The notes: generated by a model not told the origin, from the sequence alone. Shown: positions 50,401 to 58,896, counted from the first letter of the stretch. The stretch is 64,000 nucleotides of DNA from PALSA-612 sp963791225 (GCA_963791225.1 CAWBRV010000007.1:1-64000); one strand, 5' to 3'. Numbers and translations: made by a program.

Positions 50401-52715
50401 TGCGAGTCGGGGGCGAGCGTGCTGGTGGTGGCGGTGTTGGAGTAGGGGCTGAGGTTGCCGGCGGCGTCGGTGGCGCGGACGCGGTAGCTGTAGCTGGTGT
50501 TGGCGGTCAGGCCGGTGTCGCTGTAGGTGGTCTGGGTGCCGGGCACGGTCGTCAGCGGCGCGAAGTTGCTGCAGCCGGCGGCCTGGCAGCGCTCGATCTG
50601 GTAGCCGGTGACGCCGACGTTGTCCTGCGAGGCCGTCCAGCCGAGGTTGATCTGCGAGGGGCTGAACGCGGTCGCGCCGAGACCGCTCGGCGCTGTCGGC
50701 GGCTGCGTGTCTGGCGCGATCGGCGTGTTCATGTCCGTCTGCACCTGCGTCTGTGTTAGCGCCGTCGAGTAGACGCGGACTTCGTCGATCGTGCCCTGGA
50801 AGTACTGGCCGTAGAGGTTGTCGCCGCCGATCTGCAACGGGTTCGTCGAGGTGGCGATTGTGCCCGTGTGCGCCGTGCTCGCGACCTGCGTGCCGTTCAC
50901 GTACAAGCGCACCGTCGCACCGTCATAGCTGACCGCCAGATACGAGAACGTGTTCGCCGTCAACGCCGACGTCCCGAACGCCTCCGCGTACGACCCACCC
51001 GCGATCGCCCCACCCGCCGGCTTACCGGAACTACTCGAGGTGCCTTCCAAGTAGTAGTTGTCGTTGCCCTTGTAGATCACGTCGCGCCACGCACTCGACG
51101 TCGTCGATGGGTTCACCCACGCCTCCAACGTCATCCCCGCTGTCAAATGCAACGAGGCCGAGTCCGGCACCGTCACCTTCGCATTCGACCCGCTAAACAA
51201 CAACCCACTTCCGTACTTGCCCGAACCCGTCCACGTCGCCCCACTGATCGTCCCCGCGTTGTTGTTCCCCGACGAATCCGCCACCGTCGTTCCCGACCCC
51301 TCACTAAACCCGTAGGCGGCGACGAGGCCAGCGGTTCCGGCTTGGGTGCTGGTGGTGGCGGTGTTGGAGTAGGGGCTGAGGTTGCCGGCGGCGTCGGTGG
51401 CGCGGACGCGGTAGCTGTAGCTGGTGTTGGGGGCGAGGCCGGTGTCGTTGTAGGTGGTTTGGGTGCTGGTGCCGATCTGGCTGAAGTTGCTGCAGCCGGC
51501 GCCTTGGCAGCGTTCGACGAGGTAGTTGGTGACGCCGACGTTGTCTTGTGAGGCTTGCCAGCCGAGGTTGATCTGGGTGCTGCCGGCGGCGGTGGCGGTC
51601 AGGGTGCTGGGCGCGGTCGGCGGTTGCGAGTCGGGGGCGAGCGTGCTGGTGGTGGCGGTGTTGGAGTAGGGGCTGAGGTTGCCGGCGGCGTCGGTGGCGC
51701 GGACGCGGTAGCTGTAGCTGGTGTTGGCGGTCAGGCCGGTGTCGCTGTAGGTGGTCTGGGTGCCGGGCACGGTCGTCAGCGGCGCGAAGTTGCTGCAGCC
51801 GGCGGCCTGGCAGCGCTCGATCTGGTAGCCGGTGACGCCGACGTTGTCCTGCGAGGCCGTCCAGCCGAGGTTGATCTGCGAGGGGCTGAACGCGGTCGCG
51901 CCGAGACCGCTCGGCGCTGTCGGCGGCTGCGTGTCTGGCGCGATCGGCGTGTTCATGTCCGTCTGCACCTGCGTCTGTGTTAGCGCCGTCGAGTAGACGC
52001 GGACTTCGTCGATCGTGCCCTGGAAGTACTGGCCGTAGAGGTTGTCGCCGCCGATCTGCAACGGGTTCGTCGAGGTGGCGATTGTGCCCGTGTGCGCCGT
52101 GCTCGCGACCTGCGTGCCGTTCACGTACAAGCGCACCGTCGCACCGTCATAGCTGACCGCCAGATACGAGAACGTGTTCGCCGTCAACGCCGACGTCCCG
52201 AACGCCTCCGCGTACGACCCACCCGCGATCGCCCCACCCGCCGGCTTACCGGAACTACTCGAGGTGCCTTCCAAGTAGTAGTTGTCGTTGCCCTTGTAGA
52301 TCACGTCGCGCCACGCACTCGACGTCGTCGATGGGTTCACCCACGCCTCCAACGTCATCCCCGCTGTCAAATGCAACGAGGCCGAGTCCGGCACCGTCAC
52401 CTTCGCATTCGACCCGCTAAACAACAACCCACTTCCGTACTTGCCCGAACCCGTCCACGTCGCCCCACTGATCGTCCCCGCGTTGTTGTTCCCCGACGAA
52501 TCCGCCACCGTCGTTCCCGACCCCTCACTAAACCCGTAGGCGGCCACAAGGCCAGCAGCGGCAGCCGCGCCGCGCGCCGGCGCCGCATCGTCGATCAAGG
52601 CAGCGGGAATCGTCGCGAGGAGCGACAGCAGCAGCAACGGCACAAGCAGGCTCCACGTCCCCGTGGAGAGTCGACTCCGTCGCCTGCGACCGCGGAGTGA
52701 CAGAGGGGCGCTCAC
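47451..52715 (-). CDS. Giant LamG/Fn3/beta-propeller surface protein
   Basis: 1754 residues from GTG. An N-terminal basic stretch and hydrophobic segment (about 20-45) act as export signal. Three LamG-type domains begin near residues 53, 461 and 869 (GLVAAYGFSEGSGTTVADSS). Pairs of Fn3 domains follow the first two and one Fn3 follows the third (Cys-paired ERCQAAGC pattern, SYSYRVRATDAAGNLSPYSN). An Ig-like domain (about 1175-1255) leads into a PQQ-type beta-propeller (about 1260-1754; GSLYFITGDGG, GTIYLVDRDN). Units one and two are an exact tandem duplication. The domain mix indicates an extracellular carbohydrate-binding or adhesion protein. Confidence 0.8.
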   Translation of the reverse strand: MSAPLSLRGRRRRSRLSTGTWSLLVPLLLLSLLATIPAALIDDAAPARGAAAAAGLVAAYGFSEGSGTTVADSSGNNNAGTISGATWTGSGKYGSGLLFSGSNAKVTVPDSASLHLTAGMTLEAWVNPSTTSSAWRDVIYKGNDNYYLEGTSSSSGKPAGGAIAGGSYAEAFGTSALTANTFSYLAVSYDGATVRLYVNGTQVASTAHTGTIATSTNPLQIGGDNLYGQYFQGTIDEVRVYSTALTQTQVQTDMNTPIAPDTQPPTAPSGLGATAFSPSQINLGWTASQDNVGVTGYQIERCQAAGCSNFAPLTTVPGTQTTYSDTGLTANTSYSYRVRATDAAGNLSPYSNTATTSTLAPDSQPPTAPSTLTATAAGSTQINLGWQASQDNVGVTNYLVERCQGAGCSNFSQIGTSTQTTYNDTGLAPNTSYSYRVRATDAAGNLSPYSNTATTSTQAGTAGLVAAYGFSEGSGTTVADSSGNNNAGTISGATWTGSGKYGSGLLFSGSNAKVTVPDSASLHLTAGMTLEAWVNPSTTSSAWRDVIYKGNDNYYLEGTSSSSGKPAGGAIAGGSYAEAFGTSALTANTFSYLAVSYDGATVRLYVNGTQVASTAHTGTIATSTNPLQIGGDNLYGQYFQGTIDEVRVYSTALTQTQVQTDMNTPIAPDTQPPTAPSGLGATAFSPSQINLGWTASQDNVGVTGYQIERCQAAGCSNFAPLTTVPGTQTTYSDTGLTANTSYSYRVRATDAAGNLSPYSNTATTSTLAPDSQPPTAPSTLTATAAGSTQINLGWQASQDNVGVTNYLVERCQGAGCSNFSQIGTSTQTTYNDTGLAPNTSYSYRVRATDAAGNLSPYSNTATTSTQAGTAGLVAAYGFDEGSGTTVADSSGNNNGTISGATWTSSGKYGNALVFNGSARITVPDAPSLDLTSRMTLEAWVNPSTVSSAWRDVIYKGQDNYYLEATSSNASVPAGGGTIGGTNSVASAPGALAAGAWTFLAVTYDGSNVRLYINGSRVATQAATGNITTSTNPLQIGGDNLYGQYFQGTIDEARVYNAALSQTQVYSDMLAEVNSATAPNNLSASAVSGTQVNLSWQAPTTPGVTSYAIERCVGATCSNFVQIGTTAATTFSNTNLTAQTSYSYRVRALYGASPGGYSNVASAFTGLSVTPRAVAVTFTSTQQFTAQGPGSGSVTWSVDGVAGGNASVGTITAGGLYTPPAAVGTHTVTAKINGQSQTASATVYVTHDPGVFTFHDDAMRTGQNLTETALSPSNVNQQSFGKVGTFALDGLTYASPVYVPGVNIPGKGVHDVVFVATEHDSLYALDADNPGSPPLWQDSFINPAAGVTTVPAADTGETVDIPNEIGITSTPVVDPSTGTIYVVVKTKEVLGGQTNYVQRLHALDIGTGTEKFGGPVVIQASVPGTGIGSVNGQLAFDPLRENQRAGLLFANGKVYMAFSSHGDHDPFHGWVLGYNASNVQQQTLVFCSTPNDEHAGIWMDGNGLATDQTGSLYFITGDGGLSATSGGSDYGDAFVRMTPAGSVTDWFSPSVQTQLDADNLDLGSGGVLLLPDQPGAHPHEMVSAGKNGTIYLVDRDNMGHYDPNTDHIVQSIVNIFTAQGGEDGGNFSSPAYFNGNVYFAPVSDHVQAFHLSNGLLTTTPTSETSEVYTGRGGTMSISANGATNGIVWTLQSNGTAPGVLHAYDATNLVNQLYNSNQAGSRDVLESWSKFSLPVVADGKVFVATTSTLAVYGLLP
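50083..52544. repeat. Tandem 1224-bp direct repeat (408 codons) within the LamG/Fn3 gene
   Basis: 50083-51320 matches 51307-52544 with period 1224 and no mismatch in any stretch I compared along its length. The period is a multiple of three, so the frame is kept. Each unit encodes one LamG and two Fn3 domains. Identity stops at GTAGGCGGC-G/C near 52545 and at AACCCG near 50083. Confidence 0.9.
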
Positions 52716-52802
52716 CGACGAACCATGTCAAACCGGGAGCCGAGTGCCCGCTGGACGTTCGAGTGGGTTTGCTTAGACGATCGTATGGCTATCAGGCGGC
52801 CC

Positions 52803-53327
52803 TCAGCACTCGAAGGAGCCGGAGAACGCACCGGCAGAAGCCGTCGATCCCGAGCGCGAAAGCATTCCGACGATCGATCCTGATCTCGGCCCGCCCACGA
52901 CGGCCAGCTTCCCGCTGCGCCACCGATAGGCTACGCGATCGATCTGCACTTCCAGGGTCGCCGACTGAGGCGTGTAGATCGTGGCCGCCCGCCGGGGCAG
53001 GTGGAGAAAGAGGAGGTGGTCGGAGATGGCTCCGGTCACCCGGGTTCCGAGGACGAGCGTGAAGCTCGGCCCGTTGACGTCGCAGGTCCCCCCGCGAAAG
53101 CGGACCGTCTTCCCTCGAAAGCGGATCCGTGCCGTTGCCGGGCCGCACTGAATAACCGCCTTGTGTCCTCGGACGACCGTCTGCGTCGGTTTGCAATCGG
53201 CTCTCGCGTGAGCGGCAGTGCCGGCGGCACAGAGAGCGAGGGCCACGGTCACTGCGGCGGTTGCGAGCAGCCGCGTGAAGGGTGGCCCTCGGCGGTTGCG
53301 AGTCGATGTCGTCGCTCCAGCGGTCAA
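52803..53327 (-). CDS. Small secreted protein of unknown function
   Basis: 174 residues from TTG 53327, which overlaps the epimerase stop as TTGA; the long frame further upstream is out-of-frame epimerase sequence. A signal peptide (about 18-43, LLATAAVTVALALCAAGTAAHA) precedes a beta-rich domain with cysteines near residues 45, 59, 70 and the C-terminus (SFEC). RFRGKTVRFRGGTCDVNGPSFTLVLG suggests a small beta-barrel fold. No family is recognised. Last gene of the C-methyl-sugar operon, so it may act on or bind that glycan at the surface. Confidence 0.55.
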   Translation of the reverse strand: MTAGATTSTRNRRGPPFTRLLATAAVTVALALCAAGTAAHARADCKPTQTVVRGHKAVIQCGPATARIRFRGKTVRFRGGTCDVNGPSFTLVLGTRVTGAISDHLLFLHLPRRAATIYTPQSATLEVQIDRVAYRWRSGKLAVVGGPRSGSIVGMLSRSGSTASAGAFSGSFEC

Positions 53328-54382
53328 GGTGCCGCCACGGTCGACCCGCTCGAAATGGGTTGAGCCCAGCGAAACGAGCCGTCGATCTGTCTCGTATTCA
53401 GGAGGTACTCGATCTGGGCCAGTCGCGTGTAGTGGCGTGAACGGAACTCGCTTTCCTGGAGGTCGATGGAGGTAAAGACGTCGAGGAGCTCCCTGGCGCC
53501 CCCGGCTGGGTCCCACCGGCAGTGGAAGTCGGGGAGCGTCTCGTGAATCTTGTCGAACGACACGCGATAGCTCCGCGCGTCGGCACCGCGATCGCCGACG
53601 CTCACGGTGCAATCCGGAAACACGTCGCCGACGATCGACGCGATCTCCCGGATCTGGTAGTTCGCGTTCGTGTCTCCGACGTTGAGGATCGCGCCGTGGA
53701 CTCGATCGCGAGGGGTTTCGAGAACCAGCGCGATCGCCTGGCAGATGTCCAGGACATGGACAAGCGGCCGCCACGGAGTCCCGTCGCTTTCCATGCGGAT
53801 CTCCCGGGTCGTCCAGGCAAGAGCGGAGAGGTTGTTGAGGACAATGTCGAACCGCATCCTCGGAGATGCGCCGTAGGCGGTCGCGTTGCGCAGGAACGTG
53901 GGCGAGAACTCGTCCGATGCCATCGCCCCGACCGCGCGCTCGACGCTCGCCTTGCATTCCGCGTAGGCGGTCTGCGGGTGTAGCGGCGACTGCTCGTCGA
54001 CGATGTCTTCCTCGGCCGCTCCATACACGCTGCACGACGACGTGTAGACGAAGCGAGGTATCCCCGCGGCTTTCGAGATCGTGGCGACATGGACAGAGCC
54101 GTTGTGATTGATCTCATGTGTGATACCAGGGAGGAGTTGGGCCAACGGGTCGTTCGAGAGTTCGGCCATGTGCACAACGGCATCTGATCCCTCGACGTCC
54201 TCTGGGGTCAGCTCGCGGATGTCCTTCACGCAGGTTTTCACGCTGAGCGAGACGCCGTTGTAGAGCCAGCCGCTACGGTAGAAGCCCGTGTCGACGCCGA
54301 TTACTTCGTGTCCGCGCTCGACGAGGTACGCGGCGAGTACGGTCCCGATGTAACCGTCGGTGCCGGTGACGAGAATCTTCAC
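53324..54382 (-). CDS. NAD-dependent epimerase/dehydratase (extended SDR)
   Basis: 352 residues. ILVTGTDGYIGTVLAAYL is the NAD-binding glycine motif, VYTSSCSVYG gives the catalytic Ser region and YAECKAS the Tyr-x3-Lys pair. WRPLVHVLDICQAIALVLE is typical of nucleotide-sugar 4-epimerases, dehydratases and 4-reductases. In this operon it likely acts as 4-ketoreductase or epimerase on a CDP-linked, C-methylated sugar (inference). Coupled to the DUF4910 gene by an ATGA overlap. Confidence 0.8.
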   Translation of the reverse strand: MKILVTGTDGYIGTVLAAYLVERGHEVIGVDTGFYRSGWLYNGVSLSVKTCVKDIRELTPEDVEGSDAVVHMAELSNDPLAQLLPGITHEINHNGSVHVATISKAAGIPRFVYTSSCSVYGAAEEDIVDEQSPLHPQTAYAECKASVERAVGAMASDEFSPTFLRNATAYGASPRMRFDIVLNNLSALAWTTREIRMESDGTPWRPLVHVLDICQAIALVLETPRDRVHGAILNVGDTNANYQIREIASIVGDVFPDCTVSVGDRGADARSYRVSFDKIHETLPDFHCRWDPAGGARELLDVFTSIDLQESEFRSRHYTRLAQIEYLLNTRQIDGSFRWAQPISSGSTVAAP

Positions 54383-55698
54383 GCGACCGGCCTCAGCAAC
54401 TCGTGGTCACGGAGCGCCTCCGCTGCGCGGTGCACGGCCCGGAAGGGGATGCCTGAGCGCTCTGCCATGTCCAGCAGGGAGTGGCGTCCGTCGGCGAGGT
54501 TCAATACCCACGACAGGGCGAGCTCGTCGAGGCTTTCGTTCTTTCGCCCACCGGCCGTCCGGAACAGGCCGCGCCTGCCGAGCTGCGGCTCGCACTCAGG
54601 GTTGGTGCTCAGGTAGGTCTCGTTCTCGTCCAGAAGTGTCAGCACGGCATAGATCTTCTCGAACGAGTCCCCGAGATGCTCAGGCGTGATGAAGTCGAGA
54701 TCGTCTGCCGATGTGTGGTACTCCGGGAAGCGATGGTGCGGCGTTCGCATGAAGCAGCCAACCGGCAGGTCGAAGGCAGGCGAGCAGAACTGCCGCTCGT
54801 CGTAGCCGTCCGGAGAGAAATCGATCACCTCGCTACCGGCGGCACTGTGCGTCAGGAGGTGCTCGACGGCGCGGTCGACGGTCGCGTTGCCTTGCCGTGA
54901 TCGCTTGTACGTGACGTGGCCTGGATCGCCGAGGCAGGTGAGGACTAGTCCGTGCCTCACGTTCCCGACTCTCTCGCGATTCGCATGGAGCCAGGCGATC
55001 GCGCCAATCGTCCCGGGGATGAAGAGGAAGCGGTACGTGAGCTTGCGCGGAGTCTGCGACATGGTTTGGGCGAGGAGCGTGGCGACGACGACGCCGGACA
55101 GGTTGTCGTTCGCGAGCGAGGGGTGGCACACGTGCGCAGAGATCAGAACCTCCTCCGCCGATCGGCCGGGCACGAGTAGTTCGCCGTACGTCAAGCTGCC
55201 GGGTTCGAGGCTGCTGTCGATTCGTACCGCGTACATGCCGTCCGGGAGGCCGAGCCGCGTCTGGTGGCTGAGGCAGAAGCCCCAGTCCTCGCGGTAGTAG
55301 GACGTTCGATACGGAACCCACTCTGGGCGCTCGGGGATGGAGTGGAGGTGCGGTTGTAGCTCTTCGAGTGACATGGTCTCGTCGACGGGAACGCTGTAGT
55401 TCACGACGTGAAGGTTCGAAGCCTGGAAGTCGACGACCCGCTTGCCGCCGGCGTCTTTGACGTAGGCGTCCCGAATATTCCACTCCCGCGGGATCGTCCA
55501 GTCGAAGACCTTCGTCCCGCACGGGACCTCGTGGACGGTGAGCGGAACCCGCTCGGAAATGCGGCGCAGCGTCTCGCGAAGCCCCTCACCAGTGATGCTG
55601 CGGCAAATCGGAAAGAGTTCCGCTGCGAACCGATGGAGCTCTTTGCCCCGGTCCTCGCCGTCCGGCGAGGTTCTCTTCAGTGTTGACGGATTGACCAA
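54379..55698 (-). CDS. DUF4910 / M28-like aminopeptidase-domain protein
   Basis: About 439 residues if started at TTG 55698; CTG 55680 would give the CTGA overlap style common here. Residues ~15-70 (LFPICRSITGEGLRETLRRI) and the SAHVCHPSLANDNLSGVVV motif (metal-binding His/Asp of an M28-type aminopeptidase fold) define DUF4910. PDGYDERQFCSPAFDLPVG and YHTSADDLDFI complete it. The last ~70 residues form a winged-helix-like tail. Members occur in polysaccharide loci next to cytidylyltransferase and C-methyltransferase genes, as here. The reaction is not established. Confidence 0.75.
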   Translation of the reverse strand: MVNPSTLKRTSPDGEDRGKELHRFAAELFPICRSITGEGLRETLRRISERVPLTVHEVPCGTKVFDWTIPREWNIRDAYVKDAGGKRVVDFQASNLHVVNYSVPVDETMSLEELQPHLHSIPERPEWVPYRTSYYREDWGFCLSHQTRLGLPDGMYAVRIDSSLEPGSLTYGELLVPGRSAEEVLISAHVCHPSLANDNLSGVVVATLLAQTMSQTPRKLTYRFLFIPGTIGAIAWLHANRERVGNVRHGLVLTCLGDPGHVTYKRSRQGNATVDRAVEHLLTHSAAGSEVIDFSPDGYDERQFCSPAFDLPVGCFMRTPHHRFPEYHTSADDLDFITPEHLGDSFEKIYAVLTLLDENETYLSTNPECEPQLGRRGLFRTAGGRKNESLDELALSWVLNLADGRHSLLDMAERSGIPFRAVHRAAEALRDHELLRPVA

Positions 55699-56147
55699 TC
55701 GTATGGAATGTCGTTCTCGAACGGGTCGAGGCGACTCGTCAGGGATGGATCGTGCGGATGTGTGCAACAATTGGCCACGATCGCGAGCGGATCTGTCATG
55801 CCTTTGAAGCCTGTCCAGATGCCGGGAGGGATGACGACGAGCATGTGATTGTCCGGTCCGAGAAAGAGTTCCATGATGGAACCCTGGGTCGCCGAGGACG
55901 GACGGTCGTCGTAGAGAACGAGTTTGATCCGACCGTGGACGCAACAGTAGTTGAGCGTCATGTCGCGATGCTTGTGCCAACCCTTGACGACGCTCGCGTA
56001 GACGCTCGTGAAGTAGATCTCTCCGAACTCGAGGAAGTGGGGGTCGTCGCGCCGCAGCATGTGATAGATCGTCCCCCGTTCATCCGGGATGCGTCGCTTC
56101 GGAATGGCGTGCACACCGTCAATGCTGTTGCTCGCGAAGTCCGTCAT
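55677..56147 (-). CDS. RmlC-like cupin (dTDP-4-dehydrorhamnose 3,5-epimerase family)
   Basis: 156 residues. A cupin fold with IPDERGTIYHMLRRDD, VVKGWHKHRDMTLNYCCVHGRIKLVLYD (active-site His region) and VVIPPGIWTGFKGM. Shorter than classical RmlC (~180). It likely epimerises C3 and/or C5 of a 4-keto sugar in the CDP pathway of this operon. Its start abuts the stop of the PIG-L gene. Confidence 0.8.
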   Translation of the reverse strand: MTDFASNSIDGVHAIPKRRIPDERGTIYHMLRRDDPHFLEFGEIYFTSVYASVVKGWHKHRDMTLNYCCVHGRIKLVLYDDRPSSATQGSIMELFLGPDNHMLVVIPPGIWTGFKGMTDPLAIVANCCTHPHDPSLTSRLDPFENDIPYDWSIRQH

Positions 56148-56798
56148 CTAGATCGCCAGCTTTCGGCAGTAGTACGCCTCGGCGCGTCCGCTCGGCGCGT
56201 TGGACTCCATGCCGCGCAGGCGGAGCAGCGACTGGAAGACGTCGGCCGTGAACCAGTGCCGGTTCTGCTGCGTCCCGAAGTGCTCCATGAGGAGTTCGAC
56301 CTTCCTGTCGGCGACCTCGGCGGGTAGATGGGCGAAGACGTTGGGCGCTCCAAGGTCGCCGTCGTACTTGGGAATCTCGTATTCGAGTATGAGGTGGTTC
56401 CGGAACGTGTTCCAGGTGAGCTCGCCCGTCACTCGGTGGTCTTGATGGAGATCGTCCCGTCTGTGGGTGAAGACCACGTCCGGCTGCACTGAAGCCTTGA
56501 GATGTTCGAAGTACTCCTTGACGTCGGCGCCTGAGTACGGGAAGAAGCCGTCGCGGTGGTCCTTGATCTCGAGCACGAGTTCTGCAAAGCCGGTGCCGAA
56601 GTCATGGGCGCTGCGCTCGGCCTCGGCTGCCCGCTCGCCTTGGGCGCTGAGCACCACCCAGTGAAGACGCGCCTGAGGATGCGTCAACGCGAGCCGGAGC
56701 AAGGTACCACCGCAGCCGATCTCGATGTCATCTGCGTGAGCCCCGACGGCGAGGATGGTGCGCAGCCGCTCGGGACCGTCGAGAGAAAGCGACCTCAC
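56148..56798 (-). CDS. PIG-L family (LmbE-like) deacetylase
   Basis: 216 residues from GTG. ILAVGAHADDIEIGCGGTLLRL is the metal-binding AHxDD motif. THRRDDLHQDHRVTGELTW provides the second metal/catalytic HxxDD-H set. Zn-dependent deacetylases of this family act on N-acetyl sugars such as GlcNAc-linked substrates. It sits 3 bp after the cytidylyltransferase gene, inside the C-methyl-sugar operon. The exact substrate is unknown. Confidence 0.85.
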   Translation of the reverse strand: MRSLSLDGPERLRTILAVGAHADDIEIGCGGTLLRLALTHPQARLHWVVLSAQGERAAEAERSAHDFGTGFAELVLEIKDHRDGFFPYSGADVKEYFEHLKASVQPDVVFTHRRDDLHQDHRVTGELTWNTFRNHLILEYEIPKYDGDLGAPNVFAHLPAEVADRKVELLMEHFGTQQNRHWFTADVFQSLLRLRGMESNAPSGRAEAYYCRKLAI

Positions 56799-56801
56799 GG
56801 T

Positions 56802-57611
56802 CTAATCGGTGCCGGGGCTGCCGGCGAGCGTGACCAGCCCGCGTGGGCTACGCCATGGTGCCTGCGCTGTCTCATACATGCTCTCCAGCACGTGCTTGTC
56901 TTTGAGGGTGTCCATCGGCGCCCAGAAGCCGTCATACGGATATGCGCGGAGTTTGCCTTCTGAGACCAGGCGCCTGAATGGCTCTTCGACGAGGTCCTCT
57001 CCGGGCTGAATGTAATCGAGGAGTTCTCGACGGAAGACGAAATAGCCAGCATTGATCCACATCCCCATCTTGGTCACATCCTCGATCGACTCGACCTGGC
57101 TCTGTGCGTCAAACGAAACAACGTGAAAGTTGACCGTGGGGTGAGCCGCGAGAAAAAGACCGATGTTGTTGCTCTGCACGAGCGTTTCGATGAGGTCGTT
57201 GAGCGGGGCGTCGGTGAGTCCGTCCCCGTACGTCGCAAGAAAGAACTCGTCGTCTTCGAGGTACGGTTCAATCTTCTTTAATCTCTGACCAATTGGATCG
57301 TGAAGACCCGTGCTGACGAACGTCACCGACCAGTTGTGAATATCTCGCTGGAGCAGCTCGATTTGCCGGCCACCGTCACGCAGCACAAAATCGTTTCCTA
57401 GCGCCTCGTTGTAGTTGAGGAAGTATTCTTTGATGACTTCGGCCTTGTAGCCAAGACAGAGGATGAAGTCAGTAAAGCCAAAGCTTGAGTAGTAGCTCAT
57501 GATGTGCCACAGGATCGGCTTGTCACCGATCGGGATCATGGGCTTGGGGAGACGCGCAGAGGTCTCACCCATGCGCAACCCCATACCGCCGCAGAAGATC
57601 ACGACCTTCAC
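56802..57611 (-). CDS. rfbF: Glucose-1-phosphate cytidylyltransferase
   Basis: 269 residues from GTG 57611; the 18 residues read further upstream belong to the end of the previous gene. KVVIFCGGMGLRMG is the nucleotide-binding G-x-G-x-R motif. LPKPMIPIGDKPILWHIMSYYSSFG matches the substrate-binding region of RfbF/DdhA, and ATYGDGLTDAPL carries the metal-binding Asp. It converts alpha-D-glucose 1-phosphate and CTP to CDP-glucose, the entry to CDP-deoxysugars. CDP-glucose 4,6-dehydratase is not seen in the window unless the epimerase at 53324 fills it. Confidence 0.85.
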   Translation of the reverse strand: MKVVIFCGGMGLRMGETSARLPKPMIPIGDKPILWHIMSYYSSFGFTDFILCLGYKAEVIKEYFLNYNEALGNDFVLRDGGRQIELLQRDIHNWSVTFVSTGLHDPIGQRLKKIEPYLEDDEFFLATYGDGLTDAPLNDLIETLVQSNNIGLFLAAHPTVNFHVVSFDAQSQVESIEDVTKMGMWINAGYFVFRRELLDYIQPGEDLVEEPFRRLVSEGKLRAYPYDGFWAPMDTLKDKHVLESMYETAQAPWRSPRGLVTLAGSPGTD

Positions 57612-57612
57612 G

Positions 57613-58896
57613 TCACGCCACCGCTTTGTCCGCAGCCACCAGCCGCGGAGATGGGATCGGGACAAAGAGCTCGCATCCCCAGGCCATCGTGTAGGCGAGT
57701 TGTCGCGCGATTTCGCGTTCGAGATTCCAGGGCAGAATCAGGATGGCGTCAGGGCGGGTCTCGGAAATCCGCTCCGGAGGATAGATGGGGATGCCGGTTC
57801 CGGGGAGATATCTACCGTGCTTGTACGGGTTGCGGTCGACCGTGTACTCGATCAGGTCGGTGCGGATACCGCAGTAATTGAGGAGTGTGTTGCCCTTCCC
57901 TGGAGCGCCGTATCCGACTACCGACTTTCCCTCACGGCGAAGGCCGATGAGCAGTTCGAGGAGATTCCACTTGACCTCGACAACCCTGTCGCTGAACGAC
58001 GAGTAGCCGTCGAGTCGGTCGAAGCCGGCGACGCGCTCGGTGCTGAGGACGCGCTCGACCGACGGCTGAACCGGATGATGTTCGTCTCCCGCGCGCTTTG
58101 CATACACGCGAAGGGAGCCGCCGTGGGACGGGAGCTCTTCGATGTCGAAGACGACGAGGCCGTGACGGGCGAGGAGCGTGAGCATCGTCGTCGCGGAGAA
58201 ATAGGAGTAGTGCTCGTGGTAGATCGTGTCGAACTGGAGTTGCTCGACAAGCTTCATGAGATGTGGCACTTCGATCGTCACGACTCCGTGAGCCGCGAGG
58301 AGTATCTCGATACCGGCGACGAAGTCGTTGAGCTCTGGCACCTGCGCGAGCACGTTGCTTGCGACGACGAGGTCGGCTCGATGGCCGTCTGCGACCAGCT
58401 CTTGGGCGAGACGAGAATCGAAAAAGGCGATCATCGTCTCCACTCCGCGCTCGCGAGCTGCCTCGGCGAGGTTGGCGGCGGGGTCGATGCCGAGGCAGGG
58501 GATGCCGTCGGCGACGAAGTGTTGGAGCAGGTAGCCGTCGTTCGAGGCTAGCTCGACGACCAAGCTGTTGCGATCGAGGCCAAAACGATCGACCACGACT
58601 TGCTTGTAGCGACGCGCATGCTCTACCCAGGAGTCGGAGAACGCGGAGAAATATGCGTATTCCGTGAAGATTGCTTCGGCTGGAACGTATGCCTCGAGCT
58701 GAACGAGCAAGCAGTCCGCGCAGATTCGCACGTGCAGCGGGTAGAAGTGCTCGACCTGGTCGAGTTGCGCCTCGGTGAGGAAGCTTTCGCACAGCGGGGA
58801 CTTTCCGAGATCGACGAATGTGTGCCTCAGCGCAAGGCCGCATAAACGGCATTGCGGCGCACGAGGTGAGGCGAGATCGGTCGCAGGGTTGGTCAC
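57613..58896 (-). CDS. Sugar C-methyltransferase (TylC3/NovU-like)
   Basis: 427 residues. A CxxC zinc-binding N-terminus (CRLCG, later CADCLLVQ) leads the Methyltransf_13/11/14 architecture. ELASNDGYLLQHF is the SAM motif, and IYHEHYSYFSATTM carries the catalytic His/Glu/Tyr cluster of 3-C-methyltransferases. VVGYGAPGKGNTLLNYCGI opens the C-terminal Rossmann domain, which also includes DRNPYKHGRYLPGTGIPI. These enzymes methylate C3 of 4-keto deoxysugars to make branched sugars. First gene of the leftward seven-gene operon. Confidence 0.9.
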   Translation of the reverse strand: MTNPATDLASPRAPQCRLCGLALRHTFVDLGKSPLCESFLTEAQLDQVEHFYPLHVRICADCLLVQLEAYVPAEAIFTEYAYFSAFSDSWVEHARRYKQVVVDRFGLDRNSLVVELASNDGYLLQHFVADGIPCLGIDPAANLAEAARERGVETMIAFFDSRLAQELVADGHRADLVVASNVLAQVPELNDFVAGIEILLAAHGVVTIEVPHLMKLVEQLQFDTIYHEHYSYFSATTMLTLLARHGLVVFDIEELPSHGGSLRVYAKRAGDEHHPVQPSVERVLSTERVAGFDRLDGYSSFSDRVVEVKWNLLELLIGLRREGKSVVGYGAPGKGNTLLNYCGIRTDLIEYTVDRNPYKHGRYLPGTGIPIYPPERISETRPDAILILPWNLEREIARQLAYTMAWGCELFVPIPSPRLVAADKAVA

